Below are positions 54,590-64,000 of a stretch of DNA of 64,000 bases, one piece after another. Within the stretch, counting starts at the first letter, position 1. Each line of letters opens with the position of its first letter. The translations under genes and the position numbers were made by a program. The notes beneath the pieces were generated by a model, which worked only from the letters and a program-made list of their open reading frames with translations, had not been told where the DNA came from and did not search any database. The DNA is from Salinicoccus cyprini (GTDB taxonomy: Bacteria > Bacillota > Bacilli > Staphylococcales > Salinicoccaceae): assembly GCF_007713705.1 (NCBI RefSeq), contig NZ_VMSJ01000001.1, positions 1,054,001-1,118,000 on the forward strand, written 5' to 3'.

Positions 54590-57145
54590 ATGAAGAAGAA
54601 TAACGACTTTTTTACTTATATCAAAAATCTATTTTCTCGCAGAGATACAGAAACGAAAGCGGACGGCATCGAAGGATCCACTTTCAAAGAGAAATTCAAT
54701 AGCGTCACTTCACGCTTCAGAAAGACGGGCTCCCCTCTCAGAATTTCATTCTTCACAGCCTACGATACCATCTGGAACATCATCCTTTTCTCAGTGCTTG
54801 CATTTACACTGGTCGGCATACTTGCCTTCAGCATCGGCCTCGGCTACTTCGCCGCGCTTGTGAATGATGAGGAGATCCAGGCTGAGGAAGAAGTGAGGAC
54901 GGCACTGACAGAGATGACGGAAAGTACAACCGTTGCATTCGGTTCAGGGGAAGCGCTTGGTACATTAAGAGCCGATCTGATACGTGAGCGGGTCGACTAC
55001 GACAGCATATCACCCTACGTCTCCGAAGCACTCATCGCCACTGAAGATGAATACTTCCACGATCATAACGGTGTTGTACCGAAAGCCTTCCTGAGAGCCA
55101 CCCTCCAGCAGGTTGCCGGCTCCAGTTCCAGTACAGGCGGCAGTACACTGACGCAGCAGCTCGTCAAGAACCAGCTGCTGACAAATGAGACGACATTCGA
55201 CCGCAAGGCGACAGAACTGCTGCTTGCTTTCCGGGTCGAAAAAATGCTTACAAAAGAAGAGATACTGGAAGCATACTTGAATGCCGTATCGTTCGGCCGT
55301 AATGCCAATGGTCAGAACATCGCAGGTGTCCAGGCAGCCGCTGAAGGCATCTTCGGCAAGAATGCAGGCGATCTGAATCTGGCAGAAAGTGCGTTCATCG
55401 CCGGACTCCCCCAGAATCCATATGCATATACACCATTTCTGCAGGGTGGTACTGTAAAAGATCCGGAACTGCTTGAAGCAGGCAAGAACAGGCAGCGGTT
55501 CGTTCTTGAAAGAATGCTGACAGAAGAAGTCATCACGCAGGAGGAATATGATCAGGCGCTCGAGTATGACCTCTATGCCAATTTGGCGGACAGCGTCACA
55601 GTACCGAACCAGAACTATCCATTCCTGACTGAAGAAGTGGAAAGACGCAGCATCGACATACTCAAGTATTATCTTGCCGAGCAGGATGGACTGACTAGAG
55701 AAGATGTCGATTCCACTCCGCTCATCAATCAGGAGTATACTAACGAAGCCAACATTGCTCTTAGAAATCAGGGCTACCATATCGAAACAACGATTGATAA
55801 GACCATCTACGATACGATGCAGAACGTCAAAGATAATTCGAGCTACTACTATGGATCAAGAAATGTAGCTGATGCCACCGATGCAACAGAAGAAGAACAG
55901 GCAGAAAGTGACGAGGTTCTCGAGCATGAACTCGGTGCGATGCTGAAAGACAATGCAACGGGTAAAATTCTAGGCTTCATCGGCGGACGTGATCATGACC
56001 GTTCCTCCATCAACCATGCGACCCAGACAAGCCGTCAAGCAGGTTCTACAATGAAACCGCTGATCACCTACGGTCCAGCCATCGACAAGGGCATCATTGC
56101 ACCGGACACTGTCCTGCTGGATGAAATCTTCACGATACCAAATCCTTACGGCGAGGACTACAGTCCGCGCAACTACGATGTAGATGAAGAATTTGGACTT
56201 GTATCCGCCAGACATGCCCTGAGCAACTCCTACAACTTGAGTACATTGAGACTGTGGGCGGATGTAAGGCAGGAAAATCCGCAGGAGTACTTCCAGAAAA
56301 TGAACATCCCGATTGGTGAAACTTTCTATTCAGATCAAGATACACTGATTCCTTCAATGCCTCTTGGTTCAAATGCCATGTCCATTGAAGACAATACAAA
56401 CGCATTCTCGACATTCGGCAATAACGGTGAGCTCGTGGACAGCTATATGATTGAATCCATTACAAACCCTGAAGGTGAGACCATCTATGAGCACGAAAGT
56501 GAATCCACGCAAGTATTCAAGGATTCCACAGCCTATCTGATGACGGATATTCTGAAAGAGACATTCCAGACTGGATCTGCCTACTACATCCAGGACTACT
56601 ACAACAGTGTCAGCGACACTTACGACTGGGCAGCGAAGACGGGTACATCCAACGGCTTTGTGGACTCATGGTTCATGGGATACAACCCTAAAGTCACTCT
56701 TGGTGTATGGATGGGCTACGACCGCAACATTCCTCAAGTTGCCAATCAGGATAGCGAACAGCACTTGCATATATACAACTGGCGTGCCCTGGCACAGGCA
56801 ATAAGCGAAGTGGCTCCGGAACAGCTCGGTGCCAATGAACGCTTCAGCCGTCCATCTTCTGTCAGGGAAGTCGAGTACTGTGCACTGACCATGGAGACGG
56901 AAGAAGATTGTGAACGTAATCTTGACCGGCCGATTGAAGGTCTGATTGCAGAAGATACAAGGCTGACTGATAAGGAAGAGCTGGACAATTCTGAGATCAT
57001 GGAAAGAATGGGTGAGGATTTCGACTCCGAACTCAGTACTTCCGACCTCAGAGGTACAGTGACAAACTCCTATGACAACCGCTACAGCGTCGGTCGGGGC
57101 AGTTCCTCAAGCTCTGATGACGAAGATGAAGATGACGAAGAATAA
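54590..57145 (+). CDS. bifunctional penicillin-binding protein (PBP1A type)
   Basis: Builds and cross-links peptidoglycan outside the membrane. A cytoplasmic N-terminal region (about 60 residues) and one membrane segment are followed by a GT51 glycosyltransferase (ALIATEDEYFHDHNG, GGSTLTQQLVKNQLL, EAYLNAVSFGRNANG). The transpeptidase has SxxK in RQAGSTMKPL, SxN in ALSNSYNLST and KTG in AAKTGTSNG. It has 851 residues. The tail ends in a serine run and then almost only Asp/Glu, an unusual feature. AGGAGG precedes the ATG. Confidence 0.94.
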   Translation: MKKNNDFFTYIKNLFSRRDTETKADGIEGSTFKEKFNSVTSRFRKTGSPLRISFFTAYDTIWNIILFSVLAFTLVGILAFSIGLGYFAALVNDEEIQAEEEVRTALTEMTESTTVAFGSGEALGTLRADLIRERVDYDSISPYVSEALIATEDEYFHDHNGVVPKAFLRATLQQVAGSSSSTGGSTLTQQLVKNQLLTNETTFDRKATELLLAFRVEKMLTKEEILEAYLNAVSFGRNANGQNIAGVQAAAEGIFGKNAGDLNLAESAFIAGLPQNPYAYTPFLQGGTVKDPELLEAGKNRQRFVLERMLTEEVITQEEYDQALEYDLYANLADSVTVPNQNYPFLTEEVERRSIDILKYYLAEQDGLTREDVDSTPLINQEYTNEANIALRNQGYHIETTIDKTIYDTMQNVKDNSSYYYGSRNVADATDATEEEQAESDEVLEHELGAMLKDNATGKILGFIGGRDHDRSSINHATQTSRQAGSTMKPLITYGPAIDKGIIAPDTVLLDEIFTIPNPYGEDYSPRNYDVDEEFGLVSARHALSNSYNLSTLRLWADVRQENPQEYFQKMNIPIGETFYSDQDTLIPSMPLGSNAMSIEDNTNAFSTFGNNGELVDSYMIESITNPEGETIYEHESESTQVFKDSTAYLMTDILKETFQTGSAYYIQDYYNSVSDTYDWAAKTGTSNGFVDSWFMGYNPKVTLGVWMGYDRNIPQVANQDSEQHLHIYNWRALAQAISEVAPEQLGANERFSRPSSVREVEYCALTMETEEDCERNLDRPIEGLIAEDTRLTDKEELDNSEIMERMGEDFDSELSTSDLRGTVTNSYDNRYSVGRGSSSSSDDEDEDDEE

Positions 57146-57151
57146 AAATTG

Positions 57152-57196
57152 AAGATGGCCACCTTCCTGAAATAGGAAAGTGGCCATCTTTTTTAT
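57152..57196. terminator. bidirectional terminator between the PBP gene and fhs
   Basis: aagatggccac (57152-57162) with gtggccatctt (57180-57190), inner ttcct/aggaa pairing, and TTTTTT on the plus side. Confidence 0.9.
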
Positions 57197-57200
57197 GCTT

Positions 57201-58868
57201 TTAGAATAGTCCTTTGGAATTGCCTTCGGCGTCTACGTCCATATTTACAGCAGAAGGGGTCTTCGGCAGTCCAGGCATTGTCATGATATCGCCTGTCAAC
57301 GCGACAACAAAGCCGGCGCCGGTTTTCGCAACCACTTCTCTGACGGTCACTTTGAACCCTGTCGGTCTTCCAAGCAGCGCGGGATCGTCACTCAGGGAAT
57401 ACTGGGTCTTGGCCATGCAGACCGGGAAGCGGCCCCAGCCATGGCGATCGATTTCAGCCAGCTGTTTCTTGGCCTTGTCTGTAAAGATGACACCATCGCC
57501 CCCGTATACTTCAGTGACAATCGTCTCTATCTTCTGATCGATCGGCAGTGCATCTTCATAAAGATGGTGGAAGTTCTGAGGTGTTTCGAGCACTTCAAGC
57601 ACCTTTTCTGCGAGATCGGTACCACCGGCACCCCCCTGCTCCCAGACTTTTGTCAGTGATACCCTTACGTCCTGCTCTCTGCACCAGTCGAGCACAAAGT
57701 TTCTCTCCTCGTCGGTATCCGTCACGAAATCATTGAGCGCAACTACAGGTTCAACACCGAACTTGCGTGCGTTTTCAATATGCTTTTCAAGATTTACGAT
57801 GCCCAGCTTCAAAGCTTCAAGATTTGCTTCGCCAAGGTCCTTCTTGGCAACACCGCCGTTCATCTTGAGTGCACGGATCGTCGCTACAAGCACAAGTGCA
57901 TCCGGTGCAAAGCTGCCTTTCCGGGCTTTGATGTTCATGAATTTCTCCCCGCCAAGATCGGAACCGAAGCCGCATTCAGTCACGACAATATCGGCAAGCT
58001 TTCTGGCGGTATTCGTAGCAATAAGGGAATTGCATCCGTGTGCAATGTTCGCAAATGGTCCGCCGTGGATGAGTGCAGGTGTGCCTTCCATCGTCTGGAC
58101 AAGGTTCGGCTTCACCGCCTCCTTGAGCAGCAGTGCAAGGGCACCTTCCACTTCAAGCTGTCCAACAGTGACAGGCTCACGATCATAAGTGTAGCCGATG
58201 ACGATTTCAGCGAGCTTCTTCTTCAGGTCGATGAGGTCGTTTGCCAGACACAGCACAGCCATGATTTCGCTTGCGACCGTAATGTCGAATCCATCTTCTC
58301 TTGGTACGCCCCGGGTCACACCGCCCAGTCCGACAACGACCTGGCGCAGCGCGCGGTCGTTCATATCCAGAACACGTTTCCATGTCACGCGCCTCGGATC
58401 GATGTTGAGCGTGTTGCCATGATGGATATGGTTGTCGATGAATGCAGACAGTGCGTTGTTCGCTGTCGTGATGGCGTGGAGGTCACCATTGAAATGCAGA
58501 TTGATCTCCTCCATCGGGAGCACCTGCGCACGTCCTCCGCCTGTTGCACCGCCTTTGATTCCCATGACGGGCCCAAGGGAAGGTTCACGGAGCGCGACCA
58601 TCACGTTCTTCTCAAGCTGATTGAAAGCGTCGGCAAGTCCGACTGTGCACGTGGATTTGCCTTCGCCGGCCGGTGTCGGATTCATTGCAGAGACAAGTAC
58701 AACTTTTGCCTGCTTGGCATCCCCTTCAATTTTATGTATATCCACCTTCGCCTTGTATTTGCCGTACATCTCCAGGGCATCGTAGGGAATGCCCGCCTTT
58801 TCGGCAATCTCCTCAATCGGTCTGATGTCTGCCTGCACTGCGATTTCCTGATCTGTCATATGTGCCAT
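57201..58868 (-). CDS. fhs: formate-tetrahydrofolate ligase
   Basis: Makes 10-formyl-tetrahydrofolate from formate and ATP for one-carbon metabolism. The P-loop [15 protein letters not shown] is at residue about 65; [28 protein letters not shown] and [17 protein letters not shown] are family landmarks. It has 555 residues. ATG 58868 ([10 protein letters not shown]) is chosen because AGGAG lies upstream; the upstream extension is unsupported. In staphylococci fhs is likewise next to acsA. Confidence 0.96.
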   Translation of the reverse strand: MAHMTDQEIAVQADIRPIEEIAEKAGIPYDALEMYGKYKAKVDIHKIEGDAKQAKVVLVSAMNPTPAGEGKSTCTVGLADAFNQLEKNVMVALREPSLGPVMGIKGGATGGGRAQVLPMEEINLHFNGDLHAITTANNALSAFIDNHIHHGNTLNIDPRRVTWKRVLDMNDRALRQVVVGLGGVTRGVPREDGFDITVASEIMAVLCLANDLIDLKKKLAEIVIGYTYDREPVTVGQLEVEGALALLLKEAVKPNLVQTMEGTPALIHGGPFANIAHGCNSLIATNTARKLADIVVTECGFGSDLGGEKFMNIKARKGSFAPDALVLVATIRALKMNGGVAKKDLGEANLEALKLGIVNLEKHIENARKFGVEPVVALNDFVTDTDEERNFVLDWCREQDVRVSLTKVWEQGGAGGTDLAEKVLEVLETPQNFHHLYEDALPIDQKIETIVTEVYGGDGVIFTDKAKKQLAEIDRHGWGRFPVCMAKTQYSLSDDPALLGRPTGFKVTVREVVAKTGAGFVVALTGDIMTMPGLPKTPSAVNMDVDAEGNSKGLF

Positions 58869-58931
58869 AATATCATCTCCTTTTCTGATGCGTAACGATT
58901 CTCTCAATTCCATTATGCCATAATCAACACT

Positions 58932-58957
58932 AAAATGCCCCTGCATTTCGCAGGGGC
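58932..58957 (-). terminator. terminator after acsA
   Basis: gcccctgc / gcaggggc stem with loop atttc, followed on the minus strand by ATTTTAG. Confidence 0.75.
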
Positions 58958-58981
58958 TATCCACTTCATAAGTACGATTTT

Positions 58982-60694
58982 CTAGTCGTCATCCATTGAG
59001 GAAAGATCGCCTGCCGGCAGATCGAGCTCCCATGCCTTCAGCACGCGGCGCATGATCTTACCACTTCTTGTTTTCGGCAGCTTCTCCTTGAATTCGATTT
59101 CCCTTGGTGCAGCATGTGCCGCCAGTCCTTCTTTGACGAATTTGCGTATCTCCTCTTTCAGTTCATCCGTCGCTTCGTTCCCTTCTCTCAATGAGATGAA
59201 CGCCTTGACGATTTCACCACGTATTGGATCAGGCTTGCCGATGACACCGGCTTCCTGTACAGCCGGATGTTCCACGAGCTTGGATTCGATTTCGAACGGT
59301 CCGACACGTTCACCGGCTGTCATGATGACATCATCCACACGTCCCTGGAACCAGTAGTAGCCTTCCTCATCCTTATAGGCTGAGTCTCCGGAAACGTACC
59401 AGTCCCCAATGAAGTAGGAGTCGTACTTGGCATCGTTCTTCCATATCTTGCGCATCATGGACGGCCATCCGCTCTTCATGGCCAGGTTGCCCATGCGGTT
59501 TGCCGGAAGTTCATTGCCTTCATCGTCGATGATGGCCGCTTCCACACCCGGCAGCGGTTTGCCCATGGAACCGCCCTTGATGTCCATGGAAGGCAGGTTG
59601 ACGATCATATGCGCACCCGTTTCCGTCATCCACCACGTATCATGTATTCTCAGGTTGAACACCTTCATGCCCCATTTGACGACTTCCGGGTTCAGCGGTT
59701 CACCGACAGAAAGGACATGACGTAGGGAGGATAGATCAAATTCATTTACAATCTCATCCCCTGCTCCCATGAGCATGCGGAAGGCAGTCGGTGCACTGTA
59801 CCAGATCGTGACGTCAAGATCCTGGATGGCACCATACCATGCTTCAGGAGAGAAACGGCCGCCGACAACGACATTGGTTGCACCATTGAGCCAAGGGGCA
59901 AAGATGCCATATGATGTGCCCGTTACCCAGCCCGGATCGGCTGTACACCAGTAGACATCATCCTCCTTCAGATCGAGAACATATTTCCCTGAGATGTAAT
60001 GCTGTACCATGGCATGCTGGACATGCAGAACGCCTTTCGGCTGGCCAGTCGATCCACTCGTATAGTGCAGTATGAGACCATCCTCCTTATCCAGCCATTC
60101 AACCTCGAATTCATCGGAAGCGCTCTCATAACTTTTGTTGAAATCGATATGCTCCGCTTCGACACCGTCTCCGACAACAACAACCTTCTCAAGGCTTGGC
60201 AGGTCGTCCACAGGAATTCTCGGCAGCAGTTCCGGTGTCGTGATGATGACTTTCGCATCACTGTTCTCGAGACGATCCCTGACAGCCTTCTCCATGAACG
60301 CTTCGAAAAGCGGCCCGACGATTGCACCAATTTTCAACGCACCGAGCAGTGAGAAATAAAGTTCAGGACTTCTTGCCATGAATATGAATACGCGGTCCCC
60401 TTTGACAACTCCGGCTTCATCTTTCAGAACGTTGGCTGCTTTATTCGATGCCTTCTTCAGTTCTTCGAATGTATAAGAACTTTTCTGATCGCCATTCTTA
60501 TAATGTAGGGCAATCTTGTCTCCCTTTCCATTTTCAGCATGCCTGTCTATGCATTCATACGCCATGTTGTATTTTCCCGTTTCATACCAGGAAAACTGCT
60601 TCTCGACTTCGCTCCAGTCATGGTGCTTCACCGCCTCATCATAATCCTTCAGATTAGGATTCTGATCCGTTGCTTCATAGAGTTCTACCTTCAT
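58982..60694 (-). CDS. acsA: acetyl-CoA synthetase, AcsA
   Basis: Activates acetate to acetyl-CoA through acetyl-AMP. Motifs are [15 protein letters not shown] (AMP-binding), [30 protein letters not shown] and the C-terminal [12 protein letters not shown], whose lysine is the target of acetylation by AcuA-type enzymes in B. subtilis. 570 residues from the second of two close ATGs (60694), which fits GGGGAG. It is divergent from acuABC, the genes thought to control its acetylation. Confidence 0.95.
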   Translation of the reverse strand: MKVELYEATDQNPNLKDYDEAVKHHDWSEVEKQFSWYETGKYNMAYECIDRHAENGKGDKIALHYKNGDQKSSYTFEELKKASNKAANVLKDEAGVVKGDRVFIFMARSPELYFSLLGALKIGAIVGPLFEAFMEKAVRDRLENSDAKVIITTPELLPRIPVDDLPSLEKVVVVGDGVEAEHIDFNKSYESASDEFEVEWLDKEDGLILHYTSGSTGQPKGVLHVQHAMVQHYISGKYVLDLKEDDVYWCTADPGWVTGTSYGIFAPWLNGATNVVVGGRFSPEAWYGAIQDLDVTIWYSAPTAFRMLMGAGDEIVNEFDLSSLRHVLSVGEPLNPEVVKWGMKVFNLRIHDTWWMTETGAHMIVNLPSMDIKGGSMGKPLPGVEAAIIDDEGNELPANRMGNLAMKSGWPSMMRKIWKNDAKYDSYFIGDWYVSGDSAYKDEEGYYWFQGRVDDVIMTAGERVGPFEIESKLVEHPAVQEAGVIGKPDPIRGEIVKAFISLREGNEATDELKEEIRKFVKEGLAAHAAPREIEFKEKLPKTRSGKIMRRVLKAWELDLPAGDLSSMDDD

Positions 60695-60735
60695 AATCAT
60701 AACTCCCCTTTTGTGTTTTCTCTTTTACATCTATT

Positions 60736-60765
60736 ATTATATAATAGAATAGAGCAATTTTTCAA
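60736..60765 (-). promoter_or_regulatory. promoter of acsA
   Basis: On the minus strand TTGAAA (60765-60760), 18-base spacer, TATAAT (60741-60736). The -10 area is a palindrome (ctattattatataatag) that may also serve the divergent acuABC. No cre was found here. Confidence 0.68.
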
Positions 60766-60796
60766 AATAATTGAAATAAATTCGGGAGGTCTTTTT

Positions 60797-61429
60797 TTGC
60801 ATCATACAAAGACTTATTACAAAGAGGAGTACGAGACGGAAAATCATACTTTTATCGTCGAAGGTCCTTTGACAGCCGACGCGCTTTCCGCCTTTACATT
60901 CGATGACGGTCTGGATGCTTTTCGTCCGCCAAAAGAGCAGTTCGAAGCAATCATGGAAATTGCCGATCTAAAGGAAGGGCGGATACTCATTGTGCGTTCG
61001 GAATCCCATATCATCGGATACGTGACTTTCCTGCACCCCGATCCCATGGAACGCTGGTCCGACGGCAACCTGCCCTACATCATGGAGCTCGGTGCTGTCG
61101 AGATCAGTCTGGACTACCGCAGTTTCGGTCTTGGCAAGCGGCTGCTCAGGCTGGCAGTGCAGGATGACTATATGGAGAACTACATCATCATAACGACCGA
61201 ATACTACTGGCATTGGGATCTGAAGAACAGCGGACTCGATGTGTATGAGTACAAGGAGCTGATGATCAGACTGATGGCGAGTGCAGGCTTTGAAGTCTTT
61301 CAGACGAACGACCCCGAAATCACCGGGCACCCTGCAAACACACTGATGGCACGCGTCGGCAAGAATATCGAAGAAGAACAGATGATGGCTTTTGATAAAC
61401 TCAGATTCAAAAACCGCTTTTTTATCTAG
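60797..61429 (+). CDS. acuA: acetoin utilization protein / protein acetyltransferase AcuA
   Basis: GNAT acetyltransferase that, in B. subtilis, acetylates and switches off AcsA. Exactly 210 residues, as in B. subtilis. The acetyl-CoA loop lies at DYRSFGLGKRLLRLAV. The start is TTG 60797 (MHHTKTYYKEEYETENHTF), with GGGAGGT six bases upstream; no ATG is available near the expected N-terminus. It is first of acuABC and divergent from its presumed substrate's gene acsA. Confidence 0.93.
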   Translation: MHHTKTYYKEEYETENHTFIVEGPLTADALSAFTFDDGLDAFRPPKEQFEAIMEIADLKEGRILIVRSESHIIGYVTFLHPDPMERWSDGNLPYIMELGAVEISLDYRSFGLGKRLLRLAVQDDYMENYIIITTEYYWHWDLKNSGLDVYEYKELMIRLMASAGFEVFQTNDPEITGHPANTLMARVGKNIEEEQMMAFDKLRFKNRFFI

Positions 61430-61439
61430 GAGGAGTAGC

Positions 61440-62081
61440 ATGCTAGTTGAAAGAATAATGACCTCACCGGCAAAGACACTTACCGAAGTACATACGATCG
61501 AAGACGCGCTGAACTTGATGAGCGCAAATGCCTTCCGCCATATACCAATCGTGGACAAGGACGCACGGCTGGTCGGAATCATTTCAGACAGGGATATCAA
61601 ACTGACCCTGCCCTCTGTACTTTCCGATGAAGACCCGGACTTTACACTGAACGTGCCCATCTCAAGAATTATGCGCAAGCGCGTCACCTACTGCCATCCG
61701 ATGGATTTCGTAGAAGAGATTGCACTGGATTTCTACCACTATTCCATCGGAGCGATCCCTGTCCTCAGGGATGACAGGGTGATCGGCATCGTCACCCAGA
61801 AGGATATGCTGAACACCTACATTGAACTCACCGGCATGACTGAACCGGGCTCCATCATAGAAATCGATATCGAAGACCGGACAGGCGTCATCTACGATAT
61901 CGGCAAAGTATTCAAGGAGCTGAATATCAGAATAATAAGCATTTCCGTCTACAGGAACAAGGAGAAGAAAGGATACAAGACCATCCTGCTCAGGGTTCAG
62001 GCCATGAATCCACGAAAAGCCATCGACCTACTCAAAGATAGAGGGTTCACAGTACTTGAACCCTCCCAGATGGGTCAATGA
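61440..62081 (+). CDS. acuB: AcuB: CBS-pair and ACT-domain protein
   Basis: 213 residues: two CBS motifs (MLVERIMTSPAKTL to LVGIISDRDIKL, and ISRIMRKRVTYCHP to VIGIVTQKDMLN) and then an ACT domain (IEIDIEDRTGVIYDIGKVF). CBS pairs sense adenine nucleotides, ACT domains bind amino acids. In B. subtilis AcuB accompanies AcuA and AcuC but its role is unclear. AGGAGG precedes the ATG, 10 bp after acuA, and its end overlaps acuC by 4 bp. Confidence 0.93.
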   Translation: MLVERIMTSPAKTLTEVHTIEDALNLMSANAFRHIPIVDKDARLVGIISDRDIKLTLPSVLSDEDPDFTLNVPISRIMRKRVTYCHPMDFVEEIALDFYHYSIGAIPVLRDDRVIGIVTQKDMLNTYIELTGMTEPGSIIEIDIEDRTGVIYDIGKVFKELNIRIISISVYRNKEKKGYKTILLRVQAMNPRKAIDLLKDRGFTVLEPSQMGQ

Positions 62082-63229
62082 CAGATCCCGTCTACATCTA
62101 TGATGAAGCTCTGCTCAAGTACCGGTTCAATTCCACTCATCCTTTCAATCAGATGCGTCTTAAGATGACCACCGATCTATTGATGGCGTCGGGTCATCTG
62201 AAACAATCTGATATTGTCAAACCAAGAGAAGCGACGGATGAGGAGCTCGAACTCGTCCATAAGAGGGATTATATTGAAGCGGTAAAACTTGCAGGGAAAG
62301 GTGAACTTCCGGAAAACAAGCTTGAGAACTATGGTCTTGATACCGAGGATACACCGAGCTTCAAGGACATGCATGATAAGAGCCGGATGCTTGTCGGTGC
62401 CACACTTACCGCTGTAGAAGCGGTGATGGAAGGAAGGTGCGATAAGGCGCTCAATCTTTCCGGCGGTCTGCACCATGGCTTCAGTGGACGCGCCGGCGGC
62501 TTCTGCATCTACAATGATACGGCAGTCGCCATAGAATATCTTAGAACAAAGTATAATAAGCGCGTGCTCTATATTGATACGGATGCCCACCACGGGGATG
62601 GTGTACAGTGGATTTTCTATCATACGAACGAAGTGATGACCTACTCCATCCATGAAACGGGCCGCTATCTATTCCCAGGCACCGGCAGCCTGACAGAGCG
62701 CGGAACCGAGGAAGGCTTCGGCTATGCCGTCAATCTGCCGATTGATGCATTTACAGAAGATGATTCTTTTCTATCGATTTTCAAGGAGACGCTGGAAGCG
62801 GCAATTATAAAATTCAAGCCGGATGTCATCTTCAGCCAGAATGGTGTCGATGCTCATTTTCGCGACCCGATGACCCATCTCTCGCTGACTTCACGCACTT
62901 TCGAGGAGATTCCCCGCTTCGTCAATGAGATGGCAGACAAGTATACCGATGGGAAGTGGATTGCTGTTGGCGGTGGCGGCTATAATATCTGGCAGGTCGT
63001 TCCCCGCATGTGGGCCCAGGTCTGGTTAGCTATGAACAGTCAGAAAGCGCCTCGAGGCAGGTTGCCCGAATCGTATATGGCGCAGTATCAGAAGAAATGT
63101 CCTGTCGACTTCCCCATTAATTGGGAAGATGCACTTGATGACTACATGGATATACCAAGACGCGACGAAATAAACGAAAAGAACCGCAGCATGATGTCGC
63201 GTGCCATGCTCCATCTCGAGCAGCAGTAG
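62078..63229 (+). CDS. acuC: AcuC: histone deacetylase-family protein deacetylase
   Basis: Zinc-dependent deacetylase that in B. subtilis reactivates AcsA by removing the acetyl group. 383 residues. Catalytic landmarks: GGLHHGFSGRAGGFCIYND, YIDTDAHHGDGVQ (metal site), SQNGVDAHFRDPM and GGGGYN near the C-terminus. ATGA overlap with acuB shows translational coupling. Confidence 0.95.
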   Translation: MTDPVYIYDEALLKYRFNSTHPFNQMRLKMTTDLLMASGHLKQSDIVKPREATDEELELVHKRDYIEAVKLAGKGELPENKLENYGLDTEDTPSFKDMHDKSRMLVGATLTAVEAVMEGRCDKALNLSGGLHHGFSGRAGGFCIYNDTAVAIEYLRTKYNKRVLYIDTDAHHGDGVQWIFYHTNEVMTYSIHETGRYLFPGTGSLTERGTEEGFGYAVNLPIDAFTEDDSFLSIFKETLEAAIIKFKPDVIFSQNGVDAHFRDPMTHLSLTSRTFEEIPRFVNEMADKYTDGKWIAVGGGGYNIWQVVPRMWAQVWLAMNSQKAPRGRLPESYMAQYQKKCPVDFPINWEDALDDYMDIPRRDEINEKNRSMMSRAMLHLEQQ

Positions 63230-63240
63230 CAGAAATGTAG

Positions 63241-63272
63241 AAAAGCACCCTGATCATGATCAGGGTGCTTTT
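63241..63272. terminator. bidirectional terminator between acuC and ccpA
   Basis: A perfect 32-base palindrome (aaaagcaccctgatca and its complement). It serves both converging genes. Confidence 0.92.
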
Positions 63273-63289
63273 CCATGTGGAGAAATGTG

Positions 63290-64000
63290 CTATTTTGTCG
63301 TGCCACGATATTCGATTCTGTAAGGAAGGATGACATTGGCCTCTTCCACAGTCTCTTCGTTCATATACTTTGTCAGCAGCCTCATGCCGACTGCACCGAT
63401 ATCATATAGCGGCAGTGCGATGCTTGAGAGTTGCGGGCGTACCATGTTGACAAGGCGTGTGTTGCTGCAGCTCAATACTTGAAGCTGATCAGGAATTGAA
63501 ATATCATGATCCATCGCCTTATGCAGGACACCGATGGCAGCATCGTCACTCATCGTAATGACGACATCCGCTTCGAGTTCCCGTATGGTTTCGTAGAGTT
63601 CTGCTCCGGACTGGTAGTCCGCTCCGGTGGAAAGGATATATTTTTCATCGAATGATCTGTCGTGCTCACTATAGGCAGTCTTGAGACCATCTACTATATG
63701 GCGTTCCAACTGCTCGGAATACGACCCTTTGACGAATGCAATCTGCTCGGCACCACCATCCAGAAACTTCGAAGCCGCCTCTTTGATCGCCTCATTATAG
63801 TCGATATTGACTGAAGGCATATTTTCATCCTTTTCACTTGTGCCGCATATGACGACAGGCAGATGGGACTTTTTGATGTCATTGAGTGTTTCCTCATTCA
63901 AGGCACCACCGAGGAATACGATGCCGTCGACCTGCTTGCTGATCAGACCGAGGAAAGCGTCCCTTTCCTTATCGGGGTCATTATCCGTATTGGTAATGAT
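63290..64000 (-). CDS. ccpA: catabolite control protein A (5' end cut by window edge)
   Basis: LacI/GalR-family master regulator of carbon catabolite control, which binds cre sites with HPr-Ser46-P. The visible 236 residues are the C-terminal effector and dimerisation part: NTDNDPDKERDAFLGLISKQVDGIVFLGG, VNIDYNEAIKEAASKFLD, TMSDDAAIGVLHKAMDH, LPLYDIGAVGMRLLTK (listed as separate family stretches). The DNA-binding domain lies beyond the window. Its place beside acuC-acuB-acuA and acsA is the same as in staphylococci and bacilli, which supports CcpA over other LacI relatives. Confidence 0.93.
   Translation of the reverse strand: MITNTDNDPDKERDAFLGLISKQVDGIVFLGGALNEETLNDIKKSHLPVVICGTSEKDENMPSVNIDYNEAIKEAASKFLDGGAEQIAFVKGSYSEQLERHIVDGLKTAYSEHDRSFDEKYILSTGADYQSGAELYETIRELEADVVITMSDDAAIGVLHKAMDHDISIPDQLQVLSCSNTRLVNMVRPQLSSIALPLYDIGAVGMRLLTKYMNEETVEEANVILPYRIEYRGTTK

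Noticed and set aside
57780-58895. 371-codon open frame opposite fhs
   Set aside because: Antisense shadow of the well-conserved formate-tetrahydrofolate ligase, without start signals or recognisable domains.

Overview
The window looks like a chromosomal core region of a moderately GC-rich member of the Staphylococcaceae, most likely Salinicoccus or a close relative. The reasons are gene order and composition. The series pfkA-accA-accD-malic enzyme-dnaE-nrnA, ald-usp-ackA-ytxK-tpx, thiI-iscS-ezrA-fRMsr-rpsD and tyrS-(PBP)-fhs-acsA-acuABC-ccpA follows the staphylococcal/bacillar order, while base composition by eye is near half GC, higher than in Staphylococcus itself. The genus is an inference from memory of family gene orders, not from a search. 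No rRNA, tRNA, CRISPR array, transposase or phage gene was seen.

Layout. 1-8.6 kb is a leftward block (nrnA, dnaE, malic enzyme, a short GntR regulator, accD, accA, pfkA), which ties DNA replication to pyruvate and malonyl-CoA supply. 8.7-27.3 kb is housekeeping: a CBS/hotdog regulator, alanine dehydrogenase, universal stress protein, a DnaQ-BRCT nuclease, an sppA-RDD-tpx-ytxK-ackA leftward run, NAD kinase, a sulfur-trafficking run (iscS-thiI-TSUP), ezrA, a free-methionine sulfoxide reductase, and rpsD with a structured leader.

27.4-52.8 kb is an accessory-type block between rpsD and tyrS. It holds regulators, MFS transporters (one broken by a 4-bp duplication), a KtrB potassium channel preceded by a 27-codon upstream ORF, acetyltransferases, hydrolases, two DUF421 proteins, carbon-starvation transporter CstA, an acyltransferase-type Ntn hydrolase, cardiolipin synthase, a YjiH-family membrane protein and a LemA-TPM pair. 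A 353-bp gap in it (43.48-43.83 kb) carries a 41-bp tandem repeat and is flanked by a 17-bp direct repeat.

52.9-64 kb returns to the core: tyrS under a T-box, a bifunctional penicillin-binding protein, fhs, acsA divergent from acuABC, and ccpA running off the right edge. Several candidate CcpA (cre) sites lie in the window, upstream of the YjiH gene, cstA, usp and possibly pfkA. Together with ackA, acsA, acuABC and ccpA this makes the region strongly acetate/carbon-catabolite themed. Convergent gene pairs are mostly separated by compact bidirectional hairpin terminators. Several genes (nrnA, nadK, iscS, a metallophosphoesterase, acuA) appear to use TTG starts behind strong Shine-Dalgarno sites.
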